Source of the DNA: Marinobacter similis
Lineage (GTDB): Bacteria; Pseudomonadota; Gammaproteobacteria; Pseudomonadales; Oleiphilaceae
Assembly: GCF_000830985.1 (NCBI RefSeq)
Contig: NZ_CP007151.1
Coordinates: 1,364,001 to 1,428,000 of the forward strand
Reading direction: 5' to 3'
DNA: 64,000 bases
The notes below the pieces were generated by a model. The model saw only the letters and a program-made list of their open reading frames with translations, did no database searches and was not told the DNA's origin. Both the position numbers and the translations under genes were made by a program. Shown here one piece after another: positions 42,587-53,295 of the stretch (its first letter is position 1; the number at the start of each line of letters is the position of its first letter).

Positions 42587-44873
42587 AAGTTGCGGTCAGG
42601 ACCTGTGTGAATTCGCCGCCCGGGAGGGCGACCTGGATTTCCGCTACACCCCGGCGCCCAGTTCCGAGGAGGGCATTGTCGGCCATCAGGCGATCCAGTC
42701 CCGGCGTGGTTATGGCTACAAAAGTGAGTATTTACTGAGCGGAGAATGCCTGGGTTTAAAGCTTTCGGGTCGGGCCGACGGCTACCATCCACACCAGGGC
42801 CGGCTGGAGGAAATCAAGACTCACCGGGGCGACCTGTCCCGGGTCCGGGAGCACCAACGGGCCCTGCACCGGGCTCAATTGCGGGCCTACGGGGCGCTGC
42901 TGTGCCGGCAGGAAAAGCTTAAAAAACTGGAGTTGGTACTGGTGTATTACGACACCGGCCGGGACAAGGAAACCCCGATTGCTGAAACCGCCAGCGCCGA
43001 GCAGCTGTGGCAGGAACTGGAAGGCCTGTGTACCAAATACCGGGCCTGGGCCGAGTGGGAGGCGGATCACCGTGAGCGTCGGGATGCTCGCCTGCGGGCC
43101 CTGCAGTTTCCGTTTGCCGATTTTCGGCCCCGGCAGCGTCAGCTGGCGGAGACCGTGTACCGCAACACCCTGAACGCCGGCACCCTGCTGCTGGAGGCGC
43201 CCACGGGCCTGGGCAAGACCCTGGGTACGCTGTTTCCGTCTCTGATGGCCATGCCCGCCGCCAACCAGGATCGGCTATTCTACCTGACCTGTCGCAACAC
43301 CAACCGGCAACTGGCGGTGGATGCCATCGAACGTCTGCGGGCGGCCCAGCCCGAACCCGACGACTGGCCGCTACGGACGCTGGAGTTGGTGGCCAAAGAC
43401 GACGCCTGCGAGCATCCGGATAAGGCCTGCCATGGTGAGTCTTGCCCATTGGCGAAGGGTTTTTTTGACCGCTTGCCGGATGCCCGCGCCGAGGCAGTGC
43501 AGGCCGGCGCCACCCTGACCCGGGACCGGCTTGCCGGGATTGCCGCCGGACACCAGCTGTGTCCGTATTTCCTGGCCCAAGAGATGGCGCGCTGGAGTGA
43601 TGTGGTGGTGGCCGACGTAAATCGCATGTTCGATCAGTCTGCCCTGCTCCACGGGCTGATCCGACAGAACCAGTGGAATGCGTCGGTGCTGGTGGACGAA
43701 GCCCACAATCTGGTGGATCGCGGCCGGGGTATGTATTCGGTGCGTCTGGATCAGCAGCGTCTGCTACGGCTGCGCAAAACCGCGCCGAAAGTGCTGAAGT
43801 CGCATTTGGATCGCACCGCCCGGGCCTGGCAGGGGCTAATCCGCGACCATGGCGACGCCGGTGACGCCGCCGTCTTTCTTCCGCAGTTGCCGTCGGCACT
43901 GACCGGCAGCCTGCTCGGGCTGGTGTCGGCGCTGACCGATTTCCTGGCCGACAATCCGCCCGATCTGGCGTTGCAGGAGCTGCTGTTCGAATCGGTGGCA
44001 TTCATGAAGCTGGCGGATTCCTTCGGTGATCATTCCCTGTGCGAGTTCCGGCGCGAGGGCCGGGGCCGGGCGCGGCTGACGATTCAGAATCTGGTGCCGG
44101 CGGACTTCCTGCGTGAGCGGTTTGCGGCCGCTAACTCGGTGCTGCTGTTCTCCGCAACTCTCAGTCCGGGCATCTATCACCGGGATCTGCTGGGCCTGCC
44201 CGAGGACAGCCGCTTTACCTCGTTGCCCAGTCCCTTCACTGCGGAGCAGTTACAGGTTCATTTCACGCCCCGGATCAGTACCCGTCAGGCCCATCGCCAG
44301 GCCTCGGCCCAGCCTATTGCCGAGCTGATTGCCCGCCAGTACCAGACGCGTCCGGGCCACTATCTCGCGTTTTTCAGCAGTTTCAAGTACCTGAACGAGG
44401 TGGCGGATGTGCTGGCCCGGCAGGCCCCAGAGGTACCCCAGCGCTCGCAACAGCCGGCCATGAGCCCGCAGCAACGGCGGGACTTTCTTGAGGGGTTCCA
44501 GCATGAATCCGGGAGCGTGGCGTTTGCGGTGCTCGGTGGTGTCTTCAGCGAAGGCATTGATTTGCCCGGCGACCAGCTGATCGGCGCGTTTGTCGCTACC
44601 CTGGGCCTGCCGCCCTTCGACGCCTGGCATGAATTGCTCAAGGACCGCCTGCAACAGCGGTTCGGCGCCGGCTACGATTACACCTATCTGATCCCGGGCT
44701 TGCAGAAAGTGGCCCAGGCCGCCGGTCGGGTGATCCGCACGCCCGAGGACGAGGGCGTTATCTGGCTAATTGATGACCGCTTTCTCAAGCCACCGGTGCG
44801 GGCCCTGCTCCCGGGCTGGTGGTTTGAGACGCCGGTTGAGCCCGGGCCGGACGATGCTTCAGGGTCCGGTTGA
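42583..44873 (+). CDS. XPD/DinG-type FeS helicase with N-terminal PD-(D/E)XK nuclease domain, one frame break
   Basis: The 763-residue product, read from GTG 42583, begins with a nuclease-like domain (about residues 30-120): SEYLLSGE, GRADGYH, LEEIKTH and QLRAYGALL, matching the RecB-type D...ExK...QxxxY pattern. The C-terminal 600 residues are a Rad3/XPD/DinG-family helicase: Walker A LLEAPTGLGKTLGTLFPSL, four cysteines positioned for an FeS cluster (DACEHPDKACHGESCP and LCPYF), and the DEAH box VLVDEAHNL, ending with QAAGRVIRTPEDEGVIWLID. The frame breaks near 42602, shortly after the start. The gene overlaps fan1, so the two are translationally coupled. A role in crosslink or structure-specific repair is inferred from pairing. 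Confidence 0.85.
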
Positions 44874-45829
44874 TGGTGACCGGCTGAACCGGTGCATGTG
44901 GCTCGGCGATGGCAGCCAGGGCCTGATCGAGGGCGGCAGCGGCTATGGCTTCATGATTCTGGGGCAGCGAGTGCACCGGCACCGGCAGGAAATCCAGCAG
45001 CCGGTCGTCGCCAAAGGTCGCCAGTTTCAGCGCCGGGGTCAGGCCGCCGGGCTGTTCCAAAAGCACATCCAGTGCTCCTTGCAGCAGGGTGTAGGAGGCG
45101 GTGACCAGCGCTTCCGGTAGCGCCCGGCAACTGAGCAGGTCCCGCATCAGGGCGGCGCCGGTCTGCCGGTCGTAGCGGGCGCCGCTACGTACCTCGGTGG
45201 CCCAGCCCAATTGCCTGGCCGCGGCTTCAAAGCCGGCCCGGCGTTCCCGGGTCATGGCCAGGTCCGGTACGGCGTCAAACCAGGCCACGGTGCCGGTGCC
45301 TTCAGTCAGCACCGAGCGGGTCAGACTGTCGGCGGCGCCTGGTTATCACTGACCACGCAGCGAATCAGTTCCGGCGACTGCGCCCGGTCCACCGCGATAA
45401 CGGGCAGGCCATCGGCCTGTAAGTCGGGGTAGAAAGGGTTGTGTTCCGACAGTGCGCTGGCCACGATCAGGCATCACAACGCCGTGCTTTCAGGGCCTGA
45501 GCCAGGGCTTTTTCGGTTTCGGGGTTATCGTCGGAGCCGGCGATCAGCAACTGGTAGCCGCGGGCACGGGCGCCCTGTTCCAGCAGCTTGGCCAAGCGGG
45601 CGTAACTGGTGTTCTCCAGGTCCGGCAGGATAAAGCCCAGGGTTTTGCTGGCACCGCCGCGCAGCGCCGCAGCCTGGGTGTCGACCTGAAACCGGTGCTT
45701 GCGGGCGATCGCCAGAACCTTGTCGATGGTGTCGGGCTTGATGCGCCGGGCCACGCCCTGACCATTCATGACATAGCTGGCGGTGGTTCTGGACACACCG
45801 GCAAGTCGGGCGAGTTCGGCGAGTGTCAT
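44785..45829 (-). CDS. fruR: Fructose repressor FruR/Cra, LacI family, two frame breaks
   Basis: The N-terminal helix-turn-helix MTLAELARLAGVSRTTASYV and hinge are clear, followed by the sugar-phosphate-binding core (LGFILPDLENTSYARLAKLL). The frame breaks near 45472 (after ALKARRCDA, resuming LIVASALSEHNPFYPDL) and near 45342 (resuming ADSLTRSVLTEGTG). Single lost bases explain both, for about 348 residues. The gene diverges from fruBKA and shares with it a 128-bp region with a palindromic operator. The 3' end overlaps the convergent helicase gene by 89 bp, longer than usual, so the C-terminus may be misread by a further error. Confidence 0.88.
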
Positions 45830-45895
45830 GGCGGTTCCCTGTTACGCGATTGCTTGATTTCTGATCATATCTGATACATCATCGATTCTATGTCT

Positions 45896-45911
45896 GCTGA
45901 CACGATTCAGC
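45896..45911. promoter_or_regulatory. Cra/FruR-like operator in the fruR-fruB divergent region
   Basis: GCTGACACGATTCAGC matches the palindromic Cra consensus (GCTGAAWCGWTTCAGC) at 15 of 16 positions. It lies 46 bp upstream of the fruB start and 66 bp from the fruR start, a good position to repress both genes. Confidence 0.75.
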
Positions 45912-45957
45912 AACCCCAAACACACGCTCACCACAACAACAAAGCGAGGCAACTTCG

Positions 45958-48785
45958 ATGCTGACGCTGACCGCCAACGATGTTCGACTCGGCGCTACCG
46001 CCGTCGACTGGCAGGACGCCCTGACCCAGGCCGGCCGGGACCTGGAAGCCGCTGGTCGCACCTCCTCCGATTACCTGAACGGCATGATGGCCCGGGAACA
46101 GCAATCGTCCACGGTACTGGGCAACGGCATTGCCATTCCCCACGGCACCCCGGACAGCCGCACCGCGGTGCAAAATACCGGCATCCGCCTGCTGCAGTTT
46201 CCCGATGGCGTGACCTGGCACGACGGTGCCCGGGTGCATGTGCTGGTGGCTATCGCCGCCCAGTCGGACGAGCACCTGGATATTCTCCGCCACCTGACCC
46301 GGGTACTGGATACCCCGGGTCTGGCCGACAAGCTGGCCCGCACCGGCGATGCGGCAGAGCTGGTAGCCTTGCTGAGCAAACCGCCGGTGCTGGCGAAATG
46401 CGACAGGGATAGCCTGTGCCTGGGGCTTGAAGCCACCACTGCCACCGAACTGGCGCTGATTGCCGCCGCCCGCCTGCAGAGTCTGCACTGTGTCGACACC
46501 GACTTTCTCACCGAGATCATCGGGCAGCCTCCGGTGGCATTGGGCCAGGGCCTGTGGCTGGTGCACCACAGCCGGGGCGCTCGTCGTCCGGCGTTGTCAC
46601 TGGCGACGCCGAAGCGCCCGGGGCCCGAGCTTCAGGGCGTGTTTTGCCTGGCCGGTCCGGGCGATGAGTGTCATGAGCTGCTGGCCCGCTTGGACCAATT
46701 CCTGGCCCCTGGCGAGCCGATCGAAGGGCTGGGAGCCGAGGCTCTGCTGGCCCGGCTTTCTGGTGAAGCGGCCGATGCCGTCACTGCCAGTGTCACCTTG
46801 CTGAACAGCCACGGTCTGCACGCCCGCCCGGCCAAGCAGCTGGTGCAGGAAGCGCGCCGACATAACGCCAGTATCCGGGTGCGACTGCGGGAGGGCGATG
46901 GCGGTGCCGTCTCCGCCACCAGTCTGACCCGGATCATTGGCTTGGGTGCACGCCGGGGCCAGACCCTGATCCTGTCCGCTACCGGCGAAGATGCCCAAGC
47001 AGCGGTGACCGCTTTGACCAAGGCCATTACTGACGGACTGGGTGAAGCGGTATCGCCGTTGCGTGCCGAATCATCACTGGCGGCACAGCCCCAGAGTGAA
47101 CCAGAGCCTTTGCCGGACGACCAGCCCCTGAAAGCGGTAGCGGCATCGCCGGGTCTGGCGCTGGCGCCGATTTTTGTTCTGCGTCAGCCAACGCTGGCCT
47201 ACCCGGACACCGCGGCCGACAGCGAAACCGAGATCATGCGCCTGAACCGCGCTTTTGATGCCGCCGACAGCCAGCTGCGCACCCTGATTCGCCAGGCCGA
47301 GGGCGGCGAAGCAGCGCCAATTCTGTCGGTGCATGTGGAAATGCTACAGGATGAAGATCTGTATCAGGCCGCCCTGGAAGCGATCAACGAAGGCGCGTCT
47401 GCCGAGGCCGGCTGGTGGCAGGCCATCGATACCGCCGCCAAGGGTCAGGAGGCGCTGGCGGATAGGCTGCTGGCCGAGCGTGCCGCGGATCTGCGCGACG
47501 TCGGTCGGCGTGTGCTGGCCAACCTCTGCGGCGTGGAAATGCCAAAGCCGCCGGAGCACCCGTATGTCCTGGTGGCCGATGACCTGGGGCCGTCTGATGT
47601 CGCCCGGCTGGATACCACTCGAGTGCGGGCGTTGGTTACCGCTCGCGGTGGCGCTACCTCCCACAGCGCCATTCTGGCCCGGGCGCTGGGACTGCCTGCG
47701 GTGGTGGGTGCCGGTGAAGCGGTGCTAAAGCTGGTTGATGGTGCCGAGCTGGTGGTAGACGGCGAGCGCGGCTCGCTGGTGCCAAACCCGGGCGATGAGC
47801 GTCGGGCCCAGGTTGCCCGTCGGCTTGAGCAGTTGGCCGCCCTGCAGGCTGAAGCACACGATAACCGGCACCAGCCGGCCATCACCCGCGACGGTCACCG
47901 GGTGGAAGTCTGCGCCAATCTGGCAATACCGCGCACGCACCCGATGCGGTGGCGCGCGGTGCCGAGGGTATTGGCCTGCTGCGTACCGAATTCGTGTTCA
48001 TGGCCCATCCGGAAGCGCCGGACCTGGCGACCCAGATAGCTGAATATCGTCACGCCTTCGACGCGCTCAATGGTCTGCCGCTGGTTGCCCGGACCTTGGA
48101 TGTGGGTGGTGATAAGCCGCTGGATTACTGGCCGCTGCCTCAGGAAGACAATCCCTTCCTGGGTATGCGTGGTATCCGGTTGTCACTGACCCGGCCCGAG
48201 ATCCTGGAAACCCAGGTCCGCGCCCTGCTGACTGCCGCCGGTGACCGGCCCCTGCGGATTATGTTTCCGATGGTCAAGGATCTGGAAGAATTCCGCGCTG
48301 CCAAGCAGATTGTGCAGCGGGTGCAGACTGAGGTTACCAGCGCCGACGTGCAGATTGGCGTGATGATTGAAGTGCCTTCCTGTGCTCTGCTGGCGCCTAC
48401 CCTGGCTCCGGAAGTGGACTTTTTCTCAGTCGGTACCAACGATCTGACCCAGTACACCCTGGCCATCGACCGTGGCCATGGCCAGCTCTCGGCCGATTCT
48501 GATGCATTGCACCCCGCCGTCCTGCGCTTGATTCAGATGACCGTGCAAGCCGCCCACGCCCACGGCCGCTGGGTAGGGGTCTGTGGCGAGTTGGCCTCCG
48601 ATCCCCAGGCGATTCCGGTGCTTGTTGGCCTGGAGGTGGACGAACTTTCTGTCACCAGCCGGCGAGTACCCCTGGTCAAGGCCTGTATCCGTGATTTCAC
48701 TCTGGATGCGGCCCGGGAACGGGCCAAGCTGGCCTTGTCCAAGGCCTCGGCGGTTGAGGTACGTGATGCCCTGGAGTCGTTCTGA
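45958..48785 (+). CDS. fruB: Fructose PTS multiphosphoryl protein (EIIA-HPr-EI), one frame break
   Basis: FruB passes phosphate from PEP to the fructose transporter. Domains in order: EIIA-Fru (residues about 1-150, phospho-His in GIAIPHGTPDS), a spacer, HPr (about 280-370, NSHGLHARPAKQL), and Enzyme I (about 385-942, phospho-His in GGATSHSAILARALGLPAVV, C-terminal PEP-binding domain with FFSVGTNDLTQYTLAIDRG). The frame breaks near 47922: CTGGC should be CTGGGC, giving CANLGNTAHAPDAVARGAEG. The three-domain fusion is typical of pseudomonads and their relatives. The stop overlaps the fruK start (TGATG). Confidence 0.94.
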
Positions 48786-49758
48786 TGGCGCGCATCCTGA
48801 CCATTACCCTGAACCCGGCACTGGATCTCAATGCCGAGCTGGATGCCCTTGAGCCCGGCCAGGTCAATCGCACCACAGCTACCCGGCTGGAGCCGGCGGG
48901 CAAGGGCATCAATGTGGCCCGGGTGCTTGCTGGCCTTGGCCATCAGGTGACCGTGTCCGGTCTGCTGGGCGAGGCCAATGCGGCACCGTTCGAGCGGCTG
49001 TTTGCCGATGAAGGCCTGACCGACTGTTTCGTGCGGGTGCCCGGGCGCAACCGGGTTAACATCAAGCTGGCGGAACGGGACGGCCGGATCACCGACATCA
49101 ACAGCGCTGGTTTCGAGGCGGCGAGCGACGCCCTGAGTCGTCTGGTGGATCAACTCACACCATTGGTCGCCGAGCATGACGCCGTCGTGATCGGTGGCAG
49201 TTTGCCGGCGAGTCTGCCCGCAGCGGCGGTCGCCGATCTGGTGGCCATGGTCCGGGCTGTGGATAAACCGGTGTGGCTGGATACCAGCGGTGACGCCCTC
49301 ACCTCCGGTTTGCAGGCGACTCCATTCGGCATCAAGCCGAATATCGAGGAACTGTCGGCCTGGGCCGGGCGTCCGCTGGTGTCCCGTCAACAGGTGGCTG
49401 ACGTAGCCACCGCGTTGCAGGCCCAGGGCCTGGCTCATGTCGTGGTGTCCCTGGCGCCGGCGGTGTGCTCTGGTTTGGCCCCGATGGCAGCTACCAGTCC
49501 GAGCCACCGCCGGTGTCCGCGCGCAGTACCGTCTGCGCCGGCGATACCCTGCTGGCTGGCCTGCTGCACGGCTTGTTCAACACAGACCACTATGAACCGG
49601 AGGTGGCCAAGTTACGGTTTGCCACCGCCCTGTCCGCCGAATGCGTGCGCCATGCCGGGGTCGGCAATCCGGCCGCGTCGGATTTTCATTCACTTGTCGA
49701 ACAAACCCGGGTTAACCCCTGGCCTGGGGATAACAACAATGGGGAGGTGCCGTTATGA
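48785..49758 (+). CDS. fruK: 1-phosphofructokinase, one frame break
   Basis: FruK phosphorylates the fructose 1-phosphate delivered by the PTS to fructose 1,6-bisphosphate. PfkB family motifs: [16 protein letters not shown] at the N-terminus, GGKG-like [15 protein letters not shown], and the C-terminal catalytic stretch [16 protein letters not shown] (Asp base). The frame breaks near 49453 (CTGGCGCC for CTGGGCGCC), before [15 protein letters not shown]. The restored length is 324 residues and the stop at 49758 overlaps the fruA start (ATGA). Confidence 0.94.
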
Positions 49759-51508
49759 ACCTGATTATTGTGAGTTCCTGTCCCCAGGGTATTGCCACCA
49801 GTTTCCTCGCTGCCCGGGCGCTTGAACGGGTTGCCCTGGAGCGGGGTTGGAAGGTGACCACGGATATGCGTGGCCGGGACGGCCATCAGCCGACAGCCAT
49901 TGGCGAGGCCGAGATTGCCGCTGCCGACCTGGTGATCGCGGCCCTCGGTACCCCGGTTGCGCTTGATGCGTACACCGGCAAGGCGGTGTACCAACTGCCA
50001 GTGACCGAAGCACTGGCGGCGCCAGCGGCGGTTCTGGAGACCGCCGTGCAGCAGGCCCGGCCCTGGGCGCCCAGCGAGACGCAAGAGGTTGCCGAGGCGC
50101 CAGTAGTGGCGGCCGACACGGCAGCTCGACAGATCGTCGCTGTGACCGCCTGCCCGACCGGTGTCGCCCATACCTTCATGGCGGCAGAAGCCTTGACGGC
50201 GGCGGCCGAGGCGGCCGGGCACCGAATCCGGGTTGAAACCCAGGGCTCGGTGGGCGCTCAGGATCCACTGACCGAGGCCGAGATTGCGCCGCGGATGTGG
50301 TTATCCTGGCCTGCGATATTGAAGTGAATCCCGAGCGCTTCTCTGGCAAGCGGGTCTGGCGGACCTCCACCGGCGCGGCGCTGAAAACACCGGCCGATAC
50401 AGTACAGGCTGCCCTGGCCGAGGCTCAGGTACTGGATGCCGGCAAGCAACAGGCCAGCTCACCAGCCGGTGGCGAGTCCCGTGGCCCCTACAAGCACCTG
50501 CTCACCGGGGTGTCGTTCATGCTGCCGATGGTGGTGGCCGGTGGCTTGCTGATCGCACTGTCGTTTGTGTTCGGAATTGAGGCGTTTCAGGAGCCGGGCA
50601 CCCTGCCGGCAGCGCTGATGCAGATTGGCGGCGGCACGGCTTTCAAGCTGATGATCCCGCTACTGGCTGGTTACATTGCCTGGTCCATTGCCGACCGTCC
50701 GGGCCTGGCCCCGGGCATGATCGGCGGTTATCTGGCCGGTGAACTGGGTGCCGGGTTTCTTGGCGGTATCGTCGCCGGCTTCCTGGCCGGCTATGTGGCC
50801 CGCTTTATTAGCCGGAAACTGCCCTTGCCCGAGAGTATCGAATCACTGAAACCGATCCTGATCATTCCCCTGCTCGCCAGCCTGGTGACCGGGCTTGGCA
50901 TGATTTACGTGCTGGGCGAACCCATGGCGGCGATCATGGATGCACTGACCGGCTTCCTGGAAAGCATGGGTACTACCAACGCCATTCTGCTGGGCGGTGT
51001 CCTGGGTGCGATGATGTGTTTCGACCTGGGCGGCCCGGTGAACAAGGCGGCCTACACCTTTGGTGTGGGTTTGCTGTCGGAAGGCAGTGGCGGTTCCGCG
51101 CCGATGGCAGCGATCATGGCCGCCGGGATGGTGCCCGCCATTGGCATGGGCGTGGCGTCGTTTGTGGCCCGTCGAAAGTTCGCTGAAGCCGAGCGCCAGG
51201 CCGGCCGCGCGTCCTTTGTGCTGGGGCTGTGTTTCATCTCAGAAGGCGCGATTCCGTTCATGGCCAAGGACCCGCTCCGGGTCATTCCGGTTTGCATGCT
51301 GGGCGGGGCTATCACCGGTGCCCTGTCGATGCTGTTCACCGTGAAACTGATGGCGCCCCACGGTGGCCTGTTCGTATTGGCGATCCCCAATGCGGTCAGT
51401 GTGGTCCTGCCTTACCTGATAGCCATCACCATCGGATCACTGGTGATTGGTCTGGGCTATGCGCTGCTCAAGGATGGCAAGGCGGAAGTGGCAGCCAGCG
51501 CCGCCTGA
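49755..51508 (+). CDS. fruA: Fructose PTS transporter EIIBC, one frame break
   Basis: FruA imports and phosphorylates fructose. It has a degenerate EIIB' domain (residues about 1-100, [20 protein letters not shown]), an active EIIB domain with phospho-Cys in [18 protein letters not shown], and a C-terminal EIIC of 8 to 10 membrane segments (for example [20 protein letters not shown] and [20 protein letters not shown]). The frame breaks near 50288, before [16 protein letters not shown]. The restored length is 584 residues. It ends the fruBKA operon, 16 bp before a terminator. Confidence 0.94.
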
Positions 51509-51524
51509 CCGCAGACGCCATCAC

Positions 51525-51554
51525 AAAAAAGGCCCTCAAGTGAGGGCCTTTTTT
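51525..51554. terminator. Bidirectional terminator between fruA and the VOC gene
   Basis: AAAAAAGGCCCTCA and its complement TGAGGGCCTTTTTT form a perfect stem with A and T tracts on either side, between convergent genes. Confidence 0.92.
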
Positions 51555-51555
51555 A

Positions 51556-51927
51556 TTAACCGAAGTGGAAAAACGCCAGCTTGTTGCCGTCCGGGTCTTT
51601 CACGTAGGCACCGTAGAACTGGTTCGGTATTCTTTGGCCGGGTTCGCCATCGCAGGTGGCGCCTAGCTCCAGGGCCTTGCGGTAATGGGCATCGACGGCT
51701 TCTTTCGAGCCAGGCTGCAGCGCAACCATGTTGCCATTGCCTGGGTGGTTGGGTTCCTTGTTGAACGGCTCACACACCGCCAGCATGGGTGTGCTCATGT
51801 TCTTGCCGATAAAGGCCAGGCGCCCGATGTCCATCAAGACCTTAGCGTCCATGTCTGCCAGCAGTTTGGTGTAGAACTCCTTGGCCTTGTTGATGTCGCT
51901 GACACCAATGGTGACGTAACCGATCAT
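51556..51927 (-). CDS. VOC (glyoxalase/bleomycin-resistance fold) family protein
   Basis: The 123-residue protein starts MIGYVTIGVSDINKAKEFYT and ends YGAYVKDPDGNKLAFFHFG, the two beta-alpha-beta-beta-beta modules of the VOC fold. The metal-ligand pattern does not assign it to a specific enzyme such as glyoxalase I; it may be an isomerase, dioxygenase or binding protein. ATG 51927 follows GGAG and is preferred to an in-frame ATG at 51945. It is intact and ends directly at the terminator. Confidence 0.85.
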   Translation of the reverse strand: MIGYVTIGVSDINKAKEFYTKLLADMDAKVLMDIGRLAFIGKNMSTPMLAVCEPFNKEPNHPGNGNMVALQPGSKEAVDAHYRKALELGATCDGEPGQRIPNQFYGAYVKDPDGNKLAFFHFG

Positions 51928-52020
51928 AGTCTGTGCTCCAAACAAAGGGGTTGGGCGCTGAACCTGGCCACCATGCTAATCGGGCCTCGTGCCAGCGCGT
52001 AAGAGACGTGGCTGTGGCGT

Positions 52021-53295
52021 TTACCGGCTGTTGATCAGGACACGATTTCGGCCGGCGTGTTTGGCAGCATACAGGGACTGGTCGCAGGCCGATAGCAAAT
52101 GACTGACTGAGCTAGTGTGTTCCGACCAGCAGGCGACACCGGCGCTGAGGGTGACACTGAAGGCGTCGCCGCTGTCACTGGTGAAGACTTTCTCCGCCAG
52201 ATCGCTCCGCAAGGATTCCATTAAGTGGCGGGCATCGTCCAGATTGGTTCGTGGCATCAGCACAATGAACTCTTCACCCCCGGTGCGGGCGACAATGTCG
52301 GCGCGCCGTGTCCGCTGACGGAGCAGTTCGGCGATGCCCTGCAAGACCCGGTCGCCGGCGGGATGGCCCCAACGATCGTTAACTGATTTGAAGTAGTCGA
52401 TATCCAGTGAGGCCACTGAGAAGGTAGCGCCATAGCGTTCTGTCTCGGCGGCGCACTCATCCAGCTTCATCAGCAGGTATCGGAGGTTGTACAGGCCCGT
52501 GAGTTCGTCGGTGATCGACAGGCGTTCAAGCTTCTGTTCCAGCCGTTTCTGGTCATCAATGTTGGTAATGATGCCGTGCCAGGTAACGCTGCCGTCAGGA
52601 CCACGTTCCGGTTGAGAGGTTCCTCGTACCCATTGGTAGCCGCATTCCCGGACAATGCGATAGTCGCAACTCCATTGGTTCAGAGTGTCGGCCGACGTGA
52701 GGATGGATTGGTGTACCCGGGGCAGGTCGTCCGGGTGGATGGAATCGAACAGCAGTTGGGGATTGGCCATGGCCGCGTCAGCGGATACGCCATAAAACTC
52801 CTCAGCTTTTCGGCTCAAGAACGGGAACTGGTACTGACCTTGGGAATCCAGGACAAAGGTGTAGATTACTCCTGGTAGGGATTCTGCCAACTGCTGCAAC
52901 TGATGCTGTCTGCGCTTTTCTTCCGTGACGTCCAGGTGTGTGCCCATCAGCCAGCGTGCTTCCGTTTCTTGCGGGGAAGCAAAAACGGTACCCCGGGTGT
53001 GGATATAACGCCAATCGCCGTCCTTGTGCTGCATGCGCAGGACGCATTCGTACTGCGCGCTGTTGCCATTCAGGTAGCTATCCAGTGCCTGGAAGGCGGC
53101 CTCTACGTCGTCTGGGTGGCAGAGCTGTGACCAGGTCTGAAAAGAGATTGGAGCAAGCTCTTCGAGGCTGTAGCCCAGCATGCTTGCCCAACGATCGTTG
53201 AAAATGATTTCTTCGGTGTCGAGATTGAATTCCCAGGTGCCAGCCCCGGTGCCTTCAAGGATGGCCTTGAGTCTGGTTTCTGCAGATAGATACAT
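52021..53295 (-). CDS. PAS-PAS-GGDEF diguanylate cyclase
   Basis: The protein makes cyclic di-GMP. It has two PAS domains (about residues 8-125 and 135-260; each with WEFNLDTEEIIFNDRWASML-type and WHGIITNIDDQKRLEQKL endings) and a GGDEF domain with the active-site motif RTGGEEFIVLMPR. An RRAD inhibitory site (RxxD) sits five residues before GGEEF, so product inhibition is expected. There is no signal peptide or membrane segment, so it is predicted to be cytoplasmic and to respond to an unknown PAS ligand. ATG 53295 follows GGGAG; an alternative GTG start is at 53307. It is intact. Confidence 0.92.
   Translation of the reverse strand: MYLSAETRLKAILEGTGAGTWEFNLDTEEIIFNDRWASMLGYSLEELAPISFQTWSQLCHPDDVEAAFQALDSYLNGNSAQYECVLRMQHKDGDWRYIHTRGTVFASPQETEARWLMGTHLDVTEEKRRQHQLQQLAESLPGVIYTFVLDSQGQYQFPFLSRKAEEFYGVSADAAMANPQLLFDSIHPDDLPRVHQSILTSADTLNQWSCDYRIVRECGYQWVRGTSQPERGPDGSVTWHGIITNIDDQKRLEQKLERLSITDELTGLYNLRYLLMKLDECAAETERYGATFSVASLDIDYFKSVNDRWGHPAGDRVLQGIAELLRQRTRRADIVARTGGEEFIVLMPRTNLDDARHLMESLRSDLAEKVFTSDSGDAFSVTLSAGVACWSEHTSSVSHLLSACDQSLYAAKHAGRNRVLINSR

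Noticed and set aside
40878-44873. One 1331-residue nuclease-helicase fusion protein as a new enzyme
   Set aside because: The fan1 stop and the helicase start can be seen in the adjacent frame at 42583-42586, and two base losses explain the fusion.
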